A stretch of DNA of 64,000 nt from Xanthostigma xanthostigma (Eukaryota; Arthropoda; Insecta; Raphidioptera; Raphidiidae), in the NCBI GenBank assembly GCA_963575645.1, contig OY754470.1:32780501-32844500 (forward strand), given 5' to 3'. Numbering within the stretch: position 1 is the stretch's first letter; every line of letters begins with the position of its first letter. The position numbers and the translations under genes are program-made. Under the pieces are notes generated by a model. It was given only the letters and a program-made list of their open reading frames with translations, did no database searches and was not told the origin of the DNA. Positions 24,061 to 37,399 of the stretch are shown piece by piece.

Positions 24061-26065
24061 CAATTTTGCCTATAAGGACTTATTTGCACGCAATTGTCGT
24101 GAAGCATGTAAAAAGTAAAAACTGCTTGTCTGCGTGAAAATGATAGTAAATATGCAGTTTGCATTTTCATATGAGAGAATGATCCAAACCTGAATGTTAT
24201 AGTGAAAATAGACTAACCTTTGTAATATAACGCAATTTTGCCTATAAGGACTCATTTGCACGCAATTGTCGTGAAGCATGTAAAAACTGCTTGTCTGCGT
24301 TAAAATTATGGTTAATATGCAGTTTGCATTTTCTTATGAGAGAATGATCCAAACCTGAATGTTTTAGTATAAATAGACTTACCCTCATGAAATAAAGCAA
24401 TTTTGCCTATAAAGACTCATTTGCACCTAATTGTCATAAAGCATGTAAAAACTGCTTGTATGCGTTAAAATGATAGTAAATATGCAGTTTGCATTTTCTT
24501 ATGAGAGAATGATCCAAACCTGAATGTTATAGTGTAAATAGACTTACCCTCATGAAATAAAGCAATTTTGCCTATAAGGACTCATTTGCATCTAATTGTC
24601 ATAAAGCTTGTAAAAACTGCGTGTATGCGTTAAAATAATAGTTAATATGCAGTTTGCATTTTCTTATGAGAGAATGATCTAAACCTGAATGTTATAGTGT
24701 AAATAGACTTACCTTTGTAAAATAAAGCAATTTTGGCTATAAGGTTTCATTTGCACGCAATTGTCGTGAACCATGTAAAAACTGCTTGTTTGCGTTAAAA
24801 TAACGGTTAATATGCAGTTTGCATTTTCTTATGAGAGAATGATCCAAACCTGAATGTTATAGTGTAAATAGACTTACCTTAATGAAATAAAGCAATTTTG
24901 CCTATAAGGACTCATTAATTGCATCTAATTGTCATAAAGCATGTAAAAACTGCTTGTATGCGTTAAAATAATGGTTAATATGCAGTTTGCATTTTCTTAT
25001 GAGAAAATGATCCAAACCTGAATGTTATAGTGAAAATAGACTAACCTTTGTAAAATAACGCAATTTTGCCTATAAGGACTCATTTGCACGCAATTGTCGT
25101 GAAGCATGTAAAAACTGCTTGTCTGCGTGAAAATGATAGTAAATATGCAGTTTGCATTTTCTTATGAGAGAATGATCCAAACCTGAACGTTATAGTGTAA
25201 ATAGACTTACCCTCATGAAATAAAGCAATTTTGCCTATAAAGATTCATTTGCACCTAATTGTCGTAAAGCATGTGAAAACTGCTTGTCTGCGTTTAAATA
25301 ATGGTTAATATGCAGTTTGCATTTTCTTATGAGAGAATGATCCAAACCTGAATGTTATAGTGTAAATAGACTTACCTTTGTAAAATAAAGCAATTTTGCC
25401 TATAAGGACTCATTTGCACGCAATTGTGAACAATGTAAAAACTGCTTGTCTGCGTTAAAATAATGGTTAATATGTAGTTTGCATTTTCTTATGAGGGAAT
25501 GATCCAAACCTGAATGGTATAGTGTAAATAGACTTATCTTCATGAAATAAATCAATTTTGCCTATAAGGACTCATTTGCCCCTTATTGTCATAAAGCATG
25601 TAAAAACAGCTTGGATGCGTTAAAATAATGGTTAATATGCAGTTTGCATTTTCTTATGAGAGAATGATCCAAACCTGAATGTTATAGTGAAAATAGACTA
25701 ACCTTTGTAAAATAACGCAATTTTGCCTATAAGGACTCATTTGCACGCAATTGTCGTGAAGCATGTAAAAACTGCTTGTCTGCGTGAAAATGATAGTAAA
25801 TATGCAGTTTGCATTTTCTTATGAGAGAATGATCCAAACCTGAACGTTATAGTGTAAATAGACTTACCCTCATGAATAAAGCAATTTTGTCTATAAATAT
25901 TCATTTGCACCTAATTGTCGTAAAGCATGTGAAAACTGCTTGTCTGCGTTTAATTAATGGTTAATATGCAGTTTGCATTTTCTTATGAGAGAATGATCCA
26001 AACCTGAATGTTATAGTGTAAATAGACATACCCTCATGAAATATAGCACTTTTGCCTATAAGGCC
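24061..26065. repeat. Block P copy 1 (about 12 monomers, tagged by the 172-bp unit)
   Basis: Repeats at 30,504-32,509 at an offset of 6,443 bp, verified at CATATG (24,168 and 30,611), the shortened GTGAACAATG (25,426 and 31,869) and TTGGATGCG (25,611 and 32,054). The offset becomes 6,444 after a one-base deletion near 25,875 (CATGAATAAAG). The order includes TTTTAGTGT, GCATCTAATTG, AAGGTTTC with GTGAACCATG, ATTAATTGCATC, GAACG and GTTTAATTAATGG. Homology ends near 26,065, where GCCCCGAATTGTC differs from GCACCTAATTGTC. Confidence 0.87.
24108..24173. repeat. 172-bp variant monomer: 7-bp duplication plus CATATG, copy 1
   Basis: GTAAAAA is duplicated at 24,108-24,114 and 24,115-24,121, lengthening the monomer to 172 bp. 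Sixty bases from the start of the duplication the next monomer carries CATATG (NdeI, 24,168), from TTTTCATATGAGAG in place of TTTTCTTATGAGAG. The two changes are linked in all seven copies, as is GTAATATAACGC downstream. I saw CATATG nowhere else. Confidence 0.9.
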
Positions 26066-27039
26066 TCATTTGCCCCGAATTGTCATAAAGCATGTAAAAA
26101 CTGCTTGTATGCGTTAAAATATTGGTTAATATGCAGTTTGCATTTTCTTATGAAAGAATGATCTAAACCTGAATGTTATAGTGAAAATAGACTTACCTTT
26201 GTAAAATAACGCGAATTTGCCTATAAGGACTCATTTGCACGCAATTGTCGTGAAGCATGTAAAAACTGCTTGTCAGCGTTAAAATAATGGTTAATATGCT
26301 GTTTGCATTTTCTTATGAGAGAATGATCCAAACCTGAATGTTTTAGTGTAAATAGACTTATTCTCATGAAATAAAGCAATTTTGCCTATAAGGACTCATT
26401 TGCACCTAATTGTCGTAAAGCATGTGAAAACTGCTTGTCTGCGTGAAAATGATAGTAAATATGCAGTTTGCATTTTCTTATGAGAGAATGATCCAAACCT
26501 GAACGTTATAGTGTAAATAGACTTACCTTCATGAAATAAAGCAATTTTGCCTATAAAGATTCATTTGCACCTAATTGTCGTAAAGCATGTAAAAACTGCT
26601 TGTCTGCGTTAAAATAATGGTTAATATGCAGTTTGCATTTTCTTATGAGAGAATGATCTAAACCTGAATGTTATGATGTAAATAGACTTACCTTCATGAA
26701 ATAAAGCAATTTTGCCTATAAGGACTCATTAATTGCATCTAATTGTCATAAAGCATGTAAAAACTGCTTGTCTGCGTTAAAATAATGGTTAATATGCAGT
26801 TTGCATTTTCTTATGAGAGAATGATCCAAACCTGAATGTTATAGTGTAAATAGACTAACCTTCATGAAATAAAGCAATTTTGCCAATAAGGACTCATTTG
26901 CCCCTAATTGTCATAAAGCATGTAAAAACTGCTTGTATGCGTTAAAATAATGGTTAATATGCAGTTTGCATTTTCTTATGAGAGAATGATCCAAACCTGA
27001 ACGTTATAGTGTAAATAGACTTACCCTCATGAAATAAAG
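26066..27039. repeat. Connector segment of mixed order
   Basis: About six monomers with unusual words including GCCCCGAATTG, AACGCGAATTTGCC, a GAACG unit and ATTAATTGCATC. It joins block P to cassette Q. The combination is not repeated as a whole elsewhere in the window, although its first part resembles 51.7-52.1 kb (ATGAAAGAATGATC, GACTTATTCTC). Confidence 0.75.
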
Positions 27040-27660
27040 CAATTTTGCCTATAAGGACACATTTGCACCTAATTGTCATAAAGCATGTAAAAACTGCTTG
27101 TATGCGTTGAAATAATGGTTAATATGCAGTTTGCATTTTCTTAGGAGAGAATGATTTAAACCTGAATGTCATAGTGTAAATAGACTTACCCTCATGAAAT
27201 AAAGCAATTTTGCTTATAAGGACTCATTTGCACCTAATTGTCGTAAAGCATGAAAAAACTGCTTGTCTGCGTTTAAATAATGGTTAATATGCAGTTTGCA
27301 TTTTCTTATGAGAGAATGATCCAAACCTGAATGTTATAGTATAAATAGACTTACCTTCATGAAATAAAGCAATTTTGCCTATAAGGACTCATTTGCCCCT
27401 AATTGTCATAAAGCATGTAAAAACTGCTTGTATGCGTTAAAATAATGGTTAATATGCAGTTTGCATTTTCTTATGAGAGAATGATCCAAACCTGAATGTT
27501 AGAGTGTAAATAGACTTACCTTTGTAAAATAAAGCAATTTTGTCTATGACGACTCATTTGCACGCAATTGTCGTGAAGCATGTAAAAACTGCTAGTCTGC
27601 GTAAAAATGATAGTAAATATGCAGTTTGCATTTTCTTATGAGAGAATGATCCAAACCTTA
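27040..27660. repeat. Cassette Q, copy 2
   Basis: CTTAGGAGAG at 27,140 and TAGAGTG at 27,500, 360 bp apart, with GCGTTGAAATAATGG, ATGATTTAAACC, GCATGAAAAAACTGC, CTATGACGACTC and CTGCTAGTCTGCG in the usual order. It is followed by the GCTTATAAGG plus CATATAAAAAC unit, then by the GAACG, TATAAATATTC branch. Confidence 0.87.
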
Positions 27661-30138
27661 ATGTTATAGTGTAAATAGACTTACCTTTGTAAAATAAAGC
27701 AATTTTGCTTATAAGGACTCATTTGCACGCAATTGTCGTGAAGCATATAAAAACTGCTTGTCTGCGTTAAAATAATGGTTAATATGCAGTTTGCATTTTC
27801 TTATGAGAGAATGATCCAAACCTGAATGTTACAATGAAAATAGACTAACCTTTGTAAAATAACGCAATTTTGCCTATAAGGACTCATTTGCACGCAATTG
27901 TCGTGAAGCATGTAAAAACTGCTTGTCTGCGTGAAAATGATAGTAAATATGCAGTTTGCATTTTCTTATGAGAGAATGATCCAAACCTGAACGTTATAGT
28001 GTAAATAGACTTACCCTCATGAAATAAAGCAATTTTGCCTATAAATATTCATTTGCACCTAATTGTCGTAAAGCATGTGAAAACTGCTTGTCTGCGTTTA
28101 AATAATGGTTAATATGCAGTTTGCATTTTCTTATGAGAGAATGATCCAAACCTGAATGTTATAGTGTAAATAGACATACCCTCATGAAATAATGCACTTT
28201 TGCCTATAAGGCCTCATTTGCACCTAATTGTCGTAAAGCATGTAAAAACTGCTTGTCAGCGTTAAAATAATGGTTAATATGCAGTTTGCATTTTCTTATG
28301 AGAGAATGATCCAAACCTGAATGTTATAGTGTAAATAGACTTACCTTAATGAAATAAAGCAATTTTGCCTATAAGGACTCATTTGCCCCTAATTGTCATA
28401 AAGCATGTAAAAACTGCTTGTATGCGTTAAAATAATGGTAAATATGCAGTTTGCATTTTCTTATGAGAGAATGATCCAAACCTGAATGTTATAGTGAAAA
28501 TAGACTTACCTTTGTAAAATAACGCAATTTTGCCTATAAGGACTCATTTGCACGCAATTGTCGTGAAGCATGTAAAAACTGCTTGTCTGCGTTTAAATAA
28601 TGGTTAATATGCAGTTTGCATTTTCTTATGAGAGAATGATCTAAACCTGAATGTTATAGTGTAAAAAGACTTACCTTCATGAAATAAAGCACTTTTGCCT
28701 ATAAGGACTCATTTGCCCTTAATTGTCATAAAGCATGTAAAAACTGCTTGTATGCGTTAAAATAATGGTTAATATGCAGATTGCATTTTCTTATGAGAGA
28801 ATGATCCAAACCTGAATGTTATAGTGTAAATAGACTTACCCTCATGAAATAATGCAATTTTGCCTATAAGGACTCATTCGCACGCAATTGTCGTGAAGCA
28901 TGTAAAAACTGCTTGTCTGCGTTAAAATAATGGTTAATATGCAGTTTGCATTTTCTTATGAGAGAATGATCCAACCTGAATGTTATAGTGAAAGTAGACT
29001 TACCTTTGTGAAATAAAACAATTTTGCCTTTAAGGACTTATTTGCACCTAATTGTCGTAAACCATGTAAAAACTGCTTGTCTGCGTGAAAATGATGGTCA
29101 ATATTCAGTTTGCATTTTCTTATGAGAGAATGATCCAAACCTGTTGGTTATAGTGTAAATAGACTTACCCTCACGAAATAAAGCAATTTTGCCTATAGGG
29201 ATTCATTTGCACCTAATTGTCATAAAGCATGTAAAAACTGCTTGTATGCGTTAAAATAATAGTTAATATGCAGTTTGCATTTTCTTGTGAGAGAATGATC
29301 CAAACCTGAATGTTATAGTGTAAGTAAACTTACCTTTGTGAAATAAAGCAATTTTGCCTATAAGGACTCATTTGCACCTAATTGTCGTAAAGCATGTAAA
29401 AACTGCTTGTCTGCAATAAAATAATGGTTAATATGCAGTTTGCATTTTCTTATGAGAGAATAATCCAAACCTGAATGTTATAGTGTAAATGGACTAACCT
29501 TCATGAAATAAAGCAATTTTGCCTATAAGGACCCATTTGCCCCTAATTGTCATAAAGCATGTAAAAACTGCTTGTATGCGTTAAAATAATGGTTAATATG
29601 CAGTTTTCATTTTCTTATGAGAGAATGATCCAAACCTGAATGTTATAGTGTAAATAGACTTACCCTCATGAAATAAAGCAATTTTGCCTATAAGGACACA
29701 TTTGCACCTAATTGTCATAAAGCATGTAAAAACTGCTTGTATGCGTTGAAATAATGGTTAATATGCAGTTTGCATTTTCTTAGGAGAGAATGATTTAAAC
29801 CTGAATGTCATAGTGTAAATAGACTTACCCTCATGAAATAAAGCAATTCTGCTTATAAGGACTCATTTGCACCTAATTGTCGTAAAGCATGAAAAAACTG
29901 CTTGTCTGCGTTTAAATAATGGTTAATATGCAGTTTGCATTTTCTTATGAGAGAATGATCCAAACCTGAATGTTATAGTATAAATAGACTTACCTTCATG
30001 AAATAAAGCAATTTTGCCTATAAGGACTCATTTGCCCCTAATTGTCATAAAGCATGTAAAAACTGCTTGTATGCGTTAAAATAATGGTTAATATGCAGTT
30101 TGCATTTTCTTATGAGAGAATGATCCAAACCTGAATGT
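27500..30138. repeat. Shortest higher-order cycle: 16 monomers, 2,639 bp
   Basis: The sequence from TAGAGTG at 27,500 returns to the same position in the monomer order at 30,139, after 2,639 bp (16 x 165 minus 1). The path is cassette Q end, CATATAAAAAC unit, AACGC unit, GAACG unit, TATAAATATTC unit, ATGCACTTTTGCC plus AAGGCCTC unit, TTAATGAAATAAAG unit, AACGC unit, TAAAAAGAC unit, CAGATTGC unit, CATTCGCACG unit, CCAACCTG (28,971), CCTGTTGG plus CTCACG, CTTGTGAGAG, TCTGCAATAAAATAATGG, and back to cassette Q. All longer cycles to the right contain this path or parts of it. Confidence 0.85.
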
Positions 30139-30440
30139 TAGAGTGTAAATAGACTTACCTTTGTAAAATAAAGCAATTTTGCCTACGACGACTCATTTGC
30201 ACGCAATTGTCGTGAAGCATGTAAAAACTGATAGTCTGCGTAAAAATGATAGTAAATATGCAGTTTGCATTTTCTTATGAGAGAATGATCCAAACCTTAA
30301 TGTTATAGTGTAAATAGACTTACCTTTGTAAAATAAAGCAATTTTGCTTATAAGGACTCATTTGCACGCAATTGTCGTGAAGCATATAAAAACTGCTTGT
30401 CTGCGTTAAAATAATGGTTAATATGCAGTTTGCATTTTCT
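28971..30440. repeat. Cassette R-Q, complete copy
   Basis: CCAACCTG (28,971), CCTGTTGG, CCCTCACGAAATAAAG, TATAGGGATTC, CTTGTGAGAG, TCTGCAATAAAATAATGG, CTTAGGAGAG (29,779) and TAGAGTG (30,139). The distances of 808 bp and 360 bp match the copies at 56,908 and 62,693 to within a base. It leads into block P copy 2. Confidence 0.87.
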
Positions 30441-30503
30441 TATGAGAAAATGATCCAAACCTGAATGTTATAGTGTAAATAGACTTACCTTTGTAAAATA
30501 AAG

Positions 30504-32509
30504 CAATTTTGCCTATAAGGACTTATTTGCACGCAATTGTCGTGAAGCATGTAAAAAGTAAAAACTGCTTGTCTGCGTGAAAATGATAGTAAATATGCAG
30601 TTTGCATTTTCATATGAGAGAATGATCCAAACCTGAATGTTATAGTGAAAATAGACTAACCTTTGTAATATAACGCAATTTTGCCTATAAGGACTCATTT
30701 GCACCCAATTGTCGTGAAGCATGTAAAAACTGCTTGTCTGCGTTAAAATTATGGTTAATATGCAGTTTGCATTTTCTTATGAGAGAATGATCCAAACCTG
30801 AATGTTTTAGTGTAAATAGACTTACCCTCATGAAATAAAGCAATTTTGCCTATAAAGACTCATTTGCACCTAATTGTCATAAAGCATGTAAAAACTGCTT
30901 GTATGCGTTAAAATGATAGTAAATATGCAGTTTGCATTTTCTTATGAGAGAATGATCCAAACCTGAATGTTATAGTGTAAATAGACTTACACTCATGAAA
31001 TAAAGCAATTTTGCCTATAAGGACTCATTTGCATCTAATTGTCATAAAGCTTGTAAAAACTGCGTGTATGCGTTAAAATAATAGTTAATATGCAGTTTGC
31101 ATTTTCTTATGAGAGAATGATCTAAACCTGAATGTTATAGTGTAAATAGACTTACCTTTGTAAAATAAAGCAATTTTGGCTATAAGGTTTCATTTGCACG
31201 CAATTGTCGTGAACCATGTAAAAACTGCTTGTTTGCGTTAAAATAATGGTTAATATGCAGTTTGCATTTTCTTATGAGAGAATGATCCAAACCTGAATGT
31301 TATAGTGTAAATAGACTTACCTTAATGAAATAAAGCAATTTTGCCTATAAGGACTCATTAATTGCATCTAATTGTCATAAAGCATGTAAAAACTGCTTGT
31401 ATGCGTTAAAATAATGGTTAATATGCAGTTTGCATTTTCTTATGAGAAAATGATCCAAACCTGAATGTTATAGTGAAAATAGACTAACCTTTGTAAAATA
31501 ACGCAATTTTGCCTATAAGGACTCATTTGCACGCAATTGTCGTGAAGCATGTAAAAACTGCTTGTCTGCGTGAAAATGATAGTAAATATGCAGTTTGCAT
31601 TTTCTTATGAGAGAATGATCCAAACCTGAACGTTATAGTGTAAATAGACTTACCCTCATGAAATAAAGCAATTTTGCCTATAAAGATTCATTTGCACCTA
31701 ATTGTCGTAAAGCATGTGAAAACTGCTTGTCTGCGTTTAAATAATGGTTAATATGCAGTTTGCATTTTCTTATGAGAGAATGATCCAAACCTGAATGTTA
31801 TAGTGTAAATAGACTTACCTTTGTAAAATAAAGCAATTTTGCCTATAAGGACTCATTTGCACGCAATTGTGAACAATGTAAAAACTGCTTGTCTGCGTTA
31901 AAATAATGGTTAATATGTAGTTTGCATTTTCTTATGAGGGAATGATCCAAACCTGAATGTTATAGTGTAAATAGACTTATCTTCATGAAATAAATCAATT
32001 TTGCCTATAAGGACTCATTTGCCCCTTATTGTCATAAAGCATGTAAAAACAGCTTGGATGCGTTAAAATAATGGTTAATATGCAGTTTGCATTTTCTTAT
32101 GAGAGAATGATCCAAACCTGAATGTTATAGTGAAAATAGACTAACCTTTGTAAAATAACGCAATTTTGCCTATAAGGACTCATTTGCACGCAATTGTCGA
32201 GAAGCATGTAAAAACTGCTTGTCTGCGTGAAAATGATAGTAAATATGCAGTTTGCATTTTCTTATGAGAGAATGATCCAAACCTGAACGTTATAGTGTAA
32301 ATAGACTTACCCTCATGAAATAAAGCAATTTTGTCTATAAATATTCATTTGCACCTAATTGTCGTAAAGCATGTGAAAACTGCTTGTCTGCGTTTAATTA
32401 ATGGTTAATATGCAGTTTGCATTTTCTTATGAGAGAATGATCCAAACCTGAATGTTATAGTGTAAATAGACATACCCTCATGAAATATAGCACTTTTGCC
32501 TATAAGGCC
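30504..32509. repeat. Block P copy 2
   Basis: Second copy of 24,061-26,065, 6,443-6,444 bp downstream and differing by only a few bases, for example CACCCAATTG near 30,700 and GTCGAGAAG near 32,200. It ends in the unit with ATATAGCACTTTTGCC and then continues with GCACCTAATTGTCG, unlike copy 1. Confidence 0.87.
30551..30616. repeat. 172-bp variant monomer with CATATG, copy 2
   Basis: Duplicated GTAAAAA starts at 30,551 and CATATG at 30,611, the same 60-bp distance as in copy 1. It lies 6,443 bp from copy 1 (39 monomers plus 8). Confidence 0.9.
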
Positions 32510-33469
32510 TCATTTGCACCTAATTGTCGTAAAGCATGTAAAAACTGCTTGTCAGCGTTAAAATAATGGTTAATATGCTGTTTGCATTTTCTTATGAGAG
32601 AATGATCCAAACCTGAATGTTATAGTGTAAATAGACTTACCTTAATGAAATAAAGCAATTTTGCCTATAAGGATTCATTAATTGCATCTAATTGTCATAA
32701 AGCATGTAAAAACTGCTTGTATGCGTTAAAATAATGGTTAATATGCAGTTTGCATTTTCTAATGAGAGAATGATCCAAACCTGAATGTTATAGTGTAAAT
32801 AGACTTACCTTTATGAAATAAAGCAATTTTGCCTATAAGGACTCATTTGCACGCAATTGTCGTGAACCATGTAAAAACTGCTTGTCTGCGTTAAAATAAT
32901 GGTTAATATGCAGTTTGCATTTTCTTATGAGAGAATGATCCAAACCTGAATGTTATAGTGTAAATAGACTTACCTTCATGAAATAAAGCAATTTTGCCTA
33001 TAAGGAATTATTTGCCCCTAATTGTCATAAAGCATGTAAAAACTGCTTGTCAGCGTTAAAATAATGGTTAATATGCAGTTTGCATTTTCTTATGAGAGAA
33101 TGATCCAAACCTGAATGTTATAATGTAAATAGACTTACCTTCATGAAATAAAGCAATTTTGCCTATAAGGACTTATTTGCACGCAATTGTCGTGAAGCAT
33201 ATAAAAACTGCTTGTCTGCGTGAAAATGATAGTAAATATGCAGTTTGCATTTTCTTATGAGAGAATGATCCAAACCTGAATGTTATAGTGTAAATAGACT
33301 TACCCTCATGTAATAAAGCAATTTTGCCTATAAAGACTCATTTGCACCTAATTGTCGTAAAGCATGTAAAAACTGCTTGTCTGCGTTTAAATAATGGTTA
33401 ATATGCAGTTTGCATTTTCTTATGAGAGAATGATCCAAACCTGAATGTTATAGTGTAAATAGACTTACC
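32510..33469. repeat. Block U copy 1, with CATGTAATAAAG
   Basis: From about 32,869 this matches 39,480-40,076 (offset 6,611; CATGTAATAAAG at 33,307 and 39,918) and 52,540 onward (52,978). Its order includes TCAGCGTTAAAATAATGG, TTATAATGTAAATAG, GGACTTATTTGCACGC with CATATAAAAAC, and CATGTAATAAAG. The part before 32,869 connects it to block P. No gene was found. Confidence 0.82.
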
Positions 33470-36400
33470 TTAATGAAATAAAGCAATTTTGCCTATAAGG
33501 ACTCATTTGCATCTAATTGTCATAAAGCATGTAAAAACTGCTTGTATGCGTTAAATAATGGTTAATATGCAGTTTGCATTTTCTTATGAGAGAATGATCT
33601 AAACCTGAATGTTATAGTGTAAATAGACTTATCTTTGTAAAATAAAGCAATTTTGCTTATAAACACTCATTTGCACGCAATTGTCGTGAAGCATGTAAAA
33701 ACTGCTTGTCTTCGTGAAAATGATAGTAAATATGCAGTTTGCATTTTCTTATGAGAGAATGATCCAAATCTGAATGTTATAGTGAAAGTAGACTTACCTT
33801 TGTGAAATAAAACAATTTTGACTTTAAAGACTTACTTCTACCTAATTGTCGTAAAACTTGTGAAAACTGCTTGTCTGCGTGAAAATGATAGTAAATATGC
33901 AGTTTGCATTTTCTTATGAGAGAATGATCCAAACCTGAATGTTATAGTGTAAATAGACTTACCCTCATGAAATAAAGCAATTTTGCCTTCAAGGACTCAT
34001 TTGCCCCTAATTGTCATAAAGCATGTAAAAACTGCTTGTATGCGTTAAAATAATGGTTAATATGCAGTTTGCATTTTCTTATGAGAGAATGATCCAAACC
34101 TGAATGTTATAGTGAAAATAGACTAACCTTTGTAAAATAACGCAATTTTGCCTATAAGGACTCATTTGCACGCAATTGTCGTGAAGCATGTAAAAACTGC
34201 TTGTCTGCGTTAAAATAATGGTTAATATGCAGTTTGCATTTTCTTATGAGAGAATGATCTAAACCTGAATGTTATAGTGTAAATAGACTTACCTTTGTAA
34301 AATAAAGCAATTTTGCCTATAAGGTTTCATTTGCACGCAATTGTCGTGAACCATGTAAAAACTGCTTGTTTGCGTTAGAATAATGGTTAATATGCAGTTT
34401 GCATTTTCTTATGAGAGAATGATCCAAACCTGAATGTTATAGTGTAAATAGACTTACCTTAATGAAATAAAGCAATTTTGCCTATAAGGACTCATTAATT
34501 GCATCTAATTGTCATAAAGCATGTAAAAACTGCTTGTATGCGTTAAAATAATGGTTAATATGCAGTTTGCATTTTCTTATGAGAGAATGATCCAAACCTG
34601 AAAGTTATAGTGAAAATAGACTAACCTTTGTAAAATAACGCAATTTTGCCTATAAGGACTCATTTGCACGCAATTGTCGTGAAGCATGTAAAAACTGCTT
34701 GTCTGCGTGAAAATGATAGTAAATATGCAGTTTGCATTTTCTTATGAGAGAATGATCCAAACCTGAACGTTATAGTGTAAATAGACTTACCCTCATGAAA
34801 TAAAGCAATTTTGCCTATAAAGATTCATTTGCACCTAATTGTCGTAAAGCATGTGAAAACTGCTTGTCTGCGTTTAAATAATGGTTAATATGCAGTTTGC
34901 ATTTTCTTATGAGAGAATGATCCAAACCTGAATGTTATAGTGTAAATAGACTTACCTTTGTAAAATAAAGCAATTTTGCCTATAAGGACTCATTTGCACG
35001 CAATTGTCGTGAACAATGTAAAAACTGCTTGTCTGCGTTAAAATAATGGTTAATATGCAGTTTGCATTTTCTTATGAGGGAATGATCCAAACCTGAATGT
35101 TATAGTGTAAATAGATTTATCTTCATGAAATAAATCAATTTTGCCTATAAGGACTCATTTGCCCCTTATTGTCATAAAGCATGTAAAAACAGCTTGGATG
35201 CGTTAAAATAATGGTTAATATGCAGTTTGCATTTTCTTATGAGAGAATGATCCAAACCTGAATGTTATAGTGAAAATAGACTTACCTTTGTAAAATAACG
35301 CAATTTTGCCTATAAGGACTCATTTGCACGCAATTGTCGTGAAGCATGTAAAAACTGCTTGTCTGCGTTTAAATAATGGTTAATATGCAGTTTGCATTTT
35401 CTTATGAGAGAATGATCCAAACCTGAATGTTATAGTGTAAAAAGACTTACCTTCATGAAATAAAGCAATTTTGCCTATAAGGACTCATTTGCCCTTAATT
35501 GTCATAAAGCATGTAAAAACTGCTTGTATGCGTTAAAATAATGGTTAATATGCAGATTGCATTTTCTTATGAGAGAATGATCCAAACCTGAATGTTATAG
35601 TGTAAATAGACTTACCTTTGTAAAATAAATCAATTTTGCCTATAAGGACTCATTCGCACGCAAATGTCGTGAAGCATGTAAAAACTGCTTGTCTGCGTTA
35701 AAATAATGGTTAATATGCAGTTTTCATTTTCTTATGAGAGAATGATCCAACCTGAATGTTATAGTGAAAGTAGACTTACCTTTGTGAAATAAAACAATTT
35801 TGCCTTTAAGGACTTATTTGCACCTAATTGTCGTAAACCATGTAAAAACTGCTTGTCTGCGTGAAAATGATAGTCAATATTCAGTTTGCATTTTTTTATG
35901 AGAGAATGATCCAAACCTGTTGGATATAGTGTAAATAGACTTACCCTCACGAAATAAAGCAATTTTGCCTATAGGGATTCATTTGCACCTAATTGTCATA
36001 AAGCATGTAAAAACTGTTTGTATGCGTTAAAATAATAGTTAATATGCAGTTAGCATTTTCTTGTGAGAGAATGATCCAAACCTGAATGTTATAGTGTAAG
36101 TAAACTTACCTTTGTGAAATAAAGCAATTTTGCCTATAAGGACTCATTTGCACCTAATTGTTATAAAGCATGTAAAAACTGCTTGTCTGCAATAAAATAA
36201 TGGTTAATATGCAGTTTGCATTTTCTTATGAGAGAATAATCCAAACCTGAATGTTATAGTGTAAATGGACTTACCCTCATGAAATAAAGCAATTTTGCCT
36301 ATAAGGACACATTTGCACCTAATTGTCATAAAGCATGTAAAAACAGCTTGTATGCGTTAAATAATAGTTAATATGCAGTTGGCATTTTCTTGTGAGAGAA

Positions 36401-36950
36401 TGATCCAAACCTGAATGTTATAGTGTAAGTAAACTTACCTTTGTGAAATAAAGCAATTTTGCCTATAAGGACTCATTTGCACCTAATTGTCGTAAAGCAT
36501 GTAAAAACTGCTTGTCTGCAATAAAATAATGGTTAATATGCAGTTTGCATTTTCTTATGAGAGAATAATCCAAACCTGAATGTTATAGTGTAAATGGACT
36601 TACCCTCATGAAATAAAGCAATTTTGCCTATAAGGACACATTTGCACCTAATTGTCATAAAGCATGTAAAAACTGCTTGTATGCGTTGAAATAATGGTTA
36701 CTATGCAGTTTGCATTTTCTTAGGAGAGAATGATTTAAACCTGAATGTCATAGTGTAAATAGACTTACCCTCATGAAATAAAGCAATTTTGCTTATAAGG
36801 ACTCATTTGCATCTAATTGTCGTAAAGCATGAAAAAACTGCTTGTCTGCGTTTAAATAATGGTTAATATGCAGTTTGCATTTTCTTATAAGAGAATGATC
36901 CAAACCTGAATGTTATAGTATAAATAGACTTACCTTCATGAAATAAAGCA
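33470..36950. repeat. Block S copy 1 (about 21 monomers, 3.48 kb)
   Basis: Repeats at 41,075-44,556 at an offset of 7,605-7,606 bp. The offset was checked at TTCGTGAAAATG (33,711 and 41,316), TTGGATGCG (35,194 and 42,799), CCAACCTG (35,747 and 43,352) and CTTAGGAGAG (36,719 and 44,325). The shared rare word CTTATAAGAGAATG near 36.89 and 44.49 kb shows that homology runs to about 36,950. There the present copy jumps directly to GCTTATAAGG, losing two monomers (with TAGAGTG) that the second copy keeps. Confidence 0.88.
35747..36950. repeat. Cassette R-Q, copy lacking the TAGAGTG monomers
   Basis: CCAACCTG at 35,747 to CTTAGGAGAG at 36,719 is 972 bp, one monomer more than in the 808-bp copies. 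The CTTGTGAGAG unit and its neighbour are present twice, about 330 bp apart (near 36.06 and 36.39 kb). The cassette is cut short at about 36,950, before TAGAGTG and CTATGACGACTC. Confidence 0.83.
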
Positions 36951-37160
36951 ATTTTGCTTATAAGGACTCATTTGCACGCAATTGTCGTGAAGCATATAAA
37001 AACTGCTTGTCTGCGTTAAAATAATGGTTAATATGCAGTTTGCATTTTCTTATGAGAGAATGATCCAAACCTAAATGTTATAGTGTAAATAGACTTACCT
37101 TTGTAAAATAAAGCAATTTTGCCTATAAGGACTTATTTGCACGCAATTGTCTTGAAGCAT

Positions 37161-37226
37161 GTAAAAAGTAAAAACTGCTTGTCTGCGTGAAAATGATAGT
37201 AAATATGCAGTTTGCATTTTCATATG
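37161..37226. repeat. 172-bp variant monomer with CATATG, copy 3
   Basis: Duplicated GTAAAAA starts at 37,161 and CATATG at 37,221. The adjacent downstream monomer has a three-base insertion (CACGCAATTATTGTCG) near 37,316 and a TGCATGTCTGCG variant; the latter is shared with the copy near 45.28 kb. Confidence 0.9.
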
Positions 37227-37399
37227 AGAGAATGATCCAAACCTAAATGTTATAGTGAAAATAGACTAACCTTTGTAATATAACGCAATTTTGCCTATAA
37301 GGACTCATTTGCACGCAATTATTGTCGTGAAGCATGTAAAAACTGCATGTCTGCGTTAAAATTATGGTTAATATGCAGTTTGCATTTTCTTATGAGAGA

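Noticed and set aside
24108..24121. Target-site duplication (GTAAAAA twice)
   Set aside because: The two copies are directly adjacent with nothing between them and recur in seven cassettes, so a simple slippage duplication that spread by amplification explains them better.
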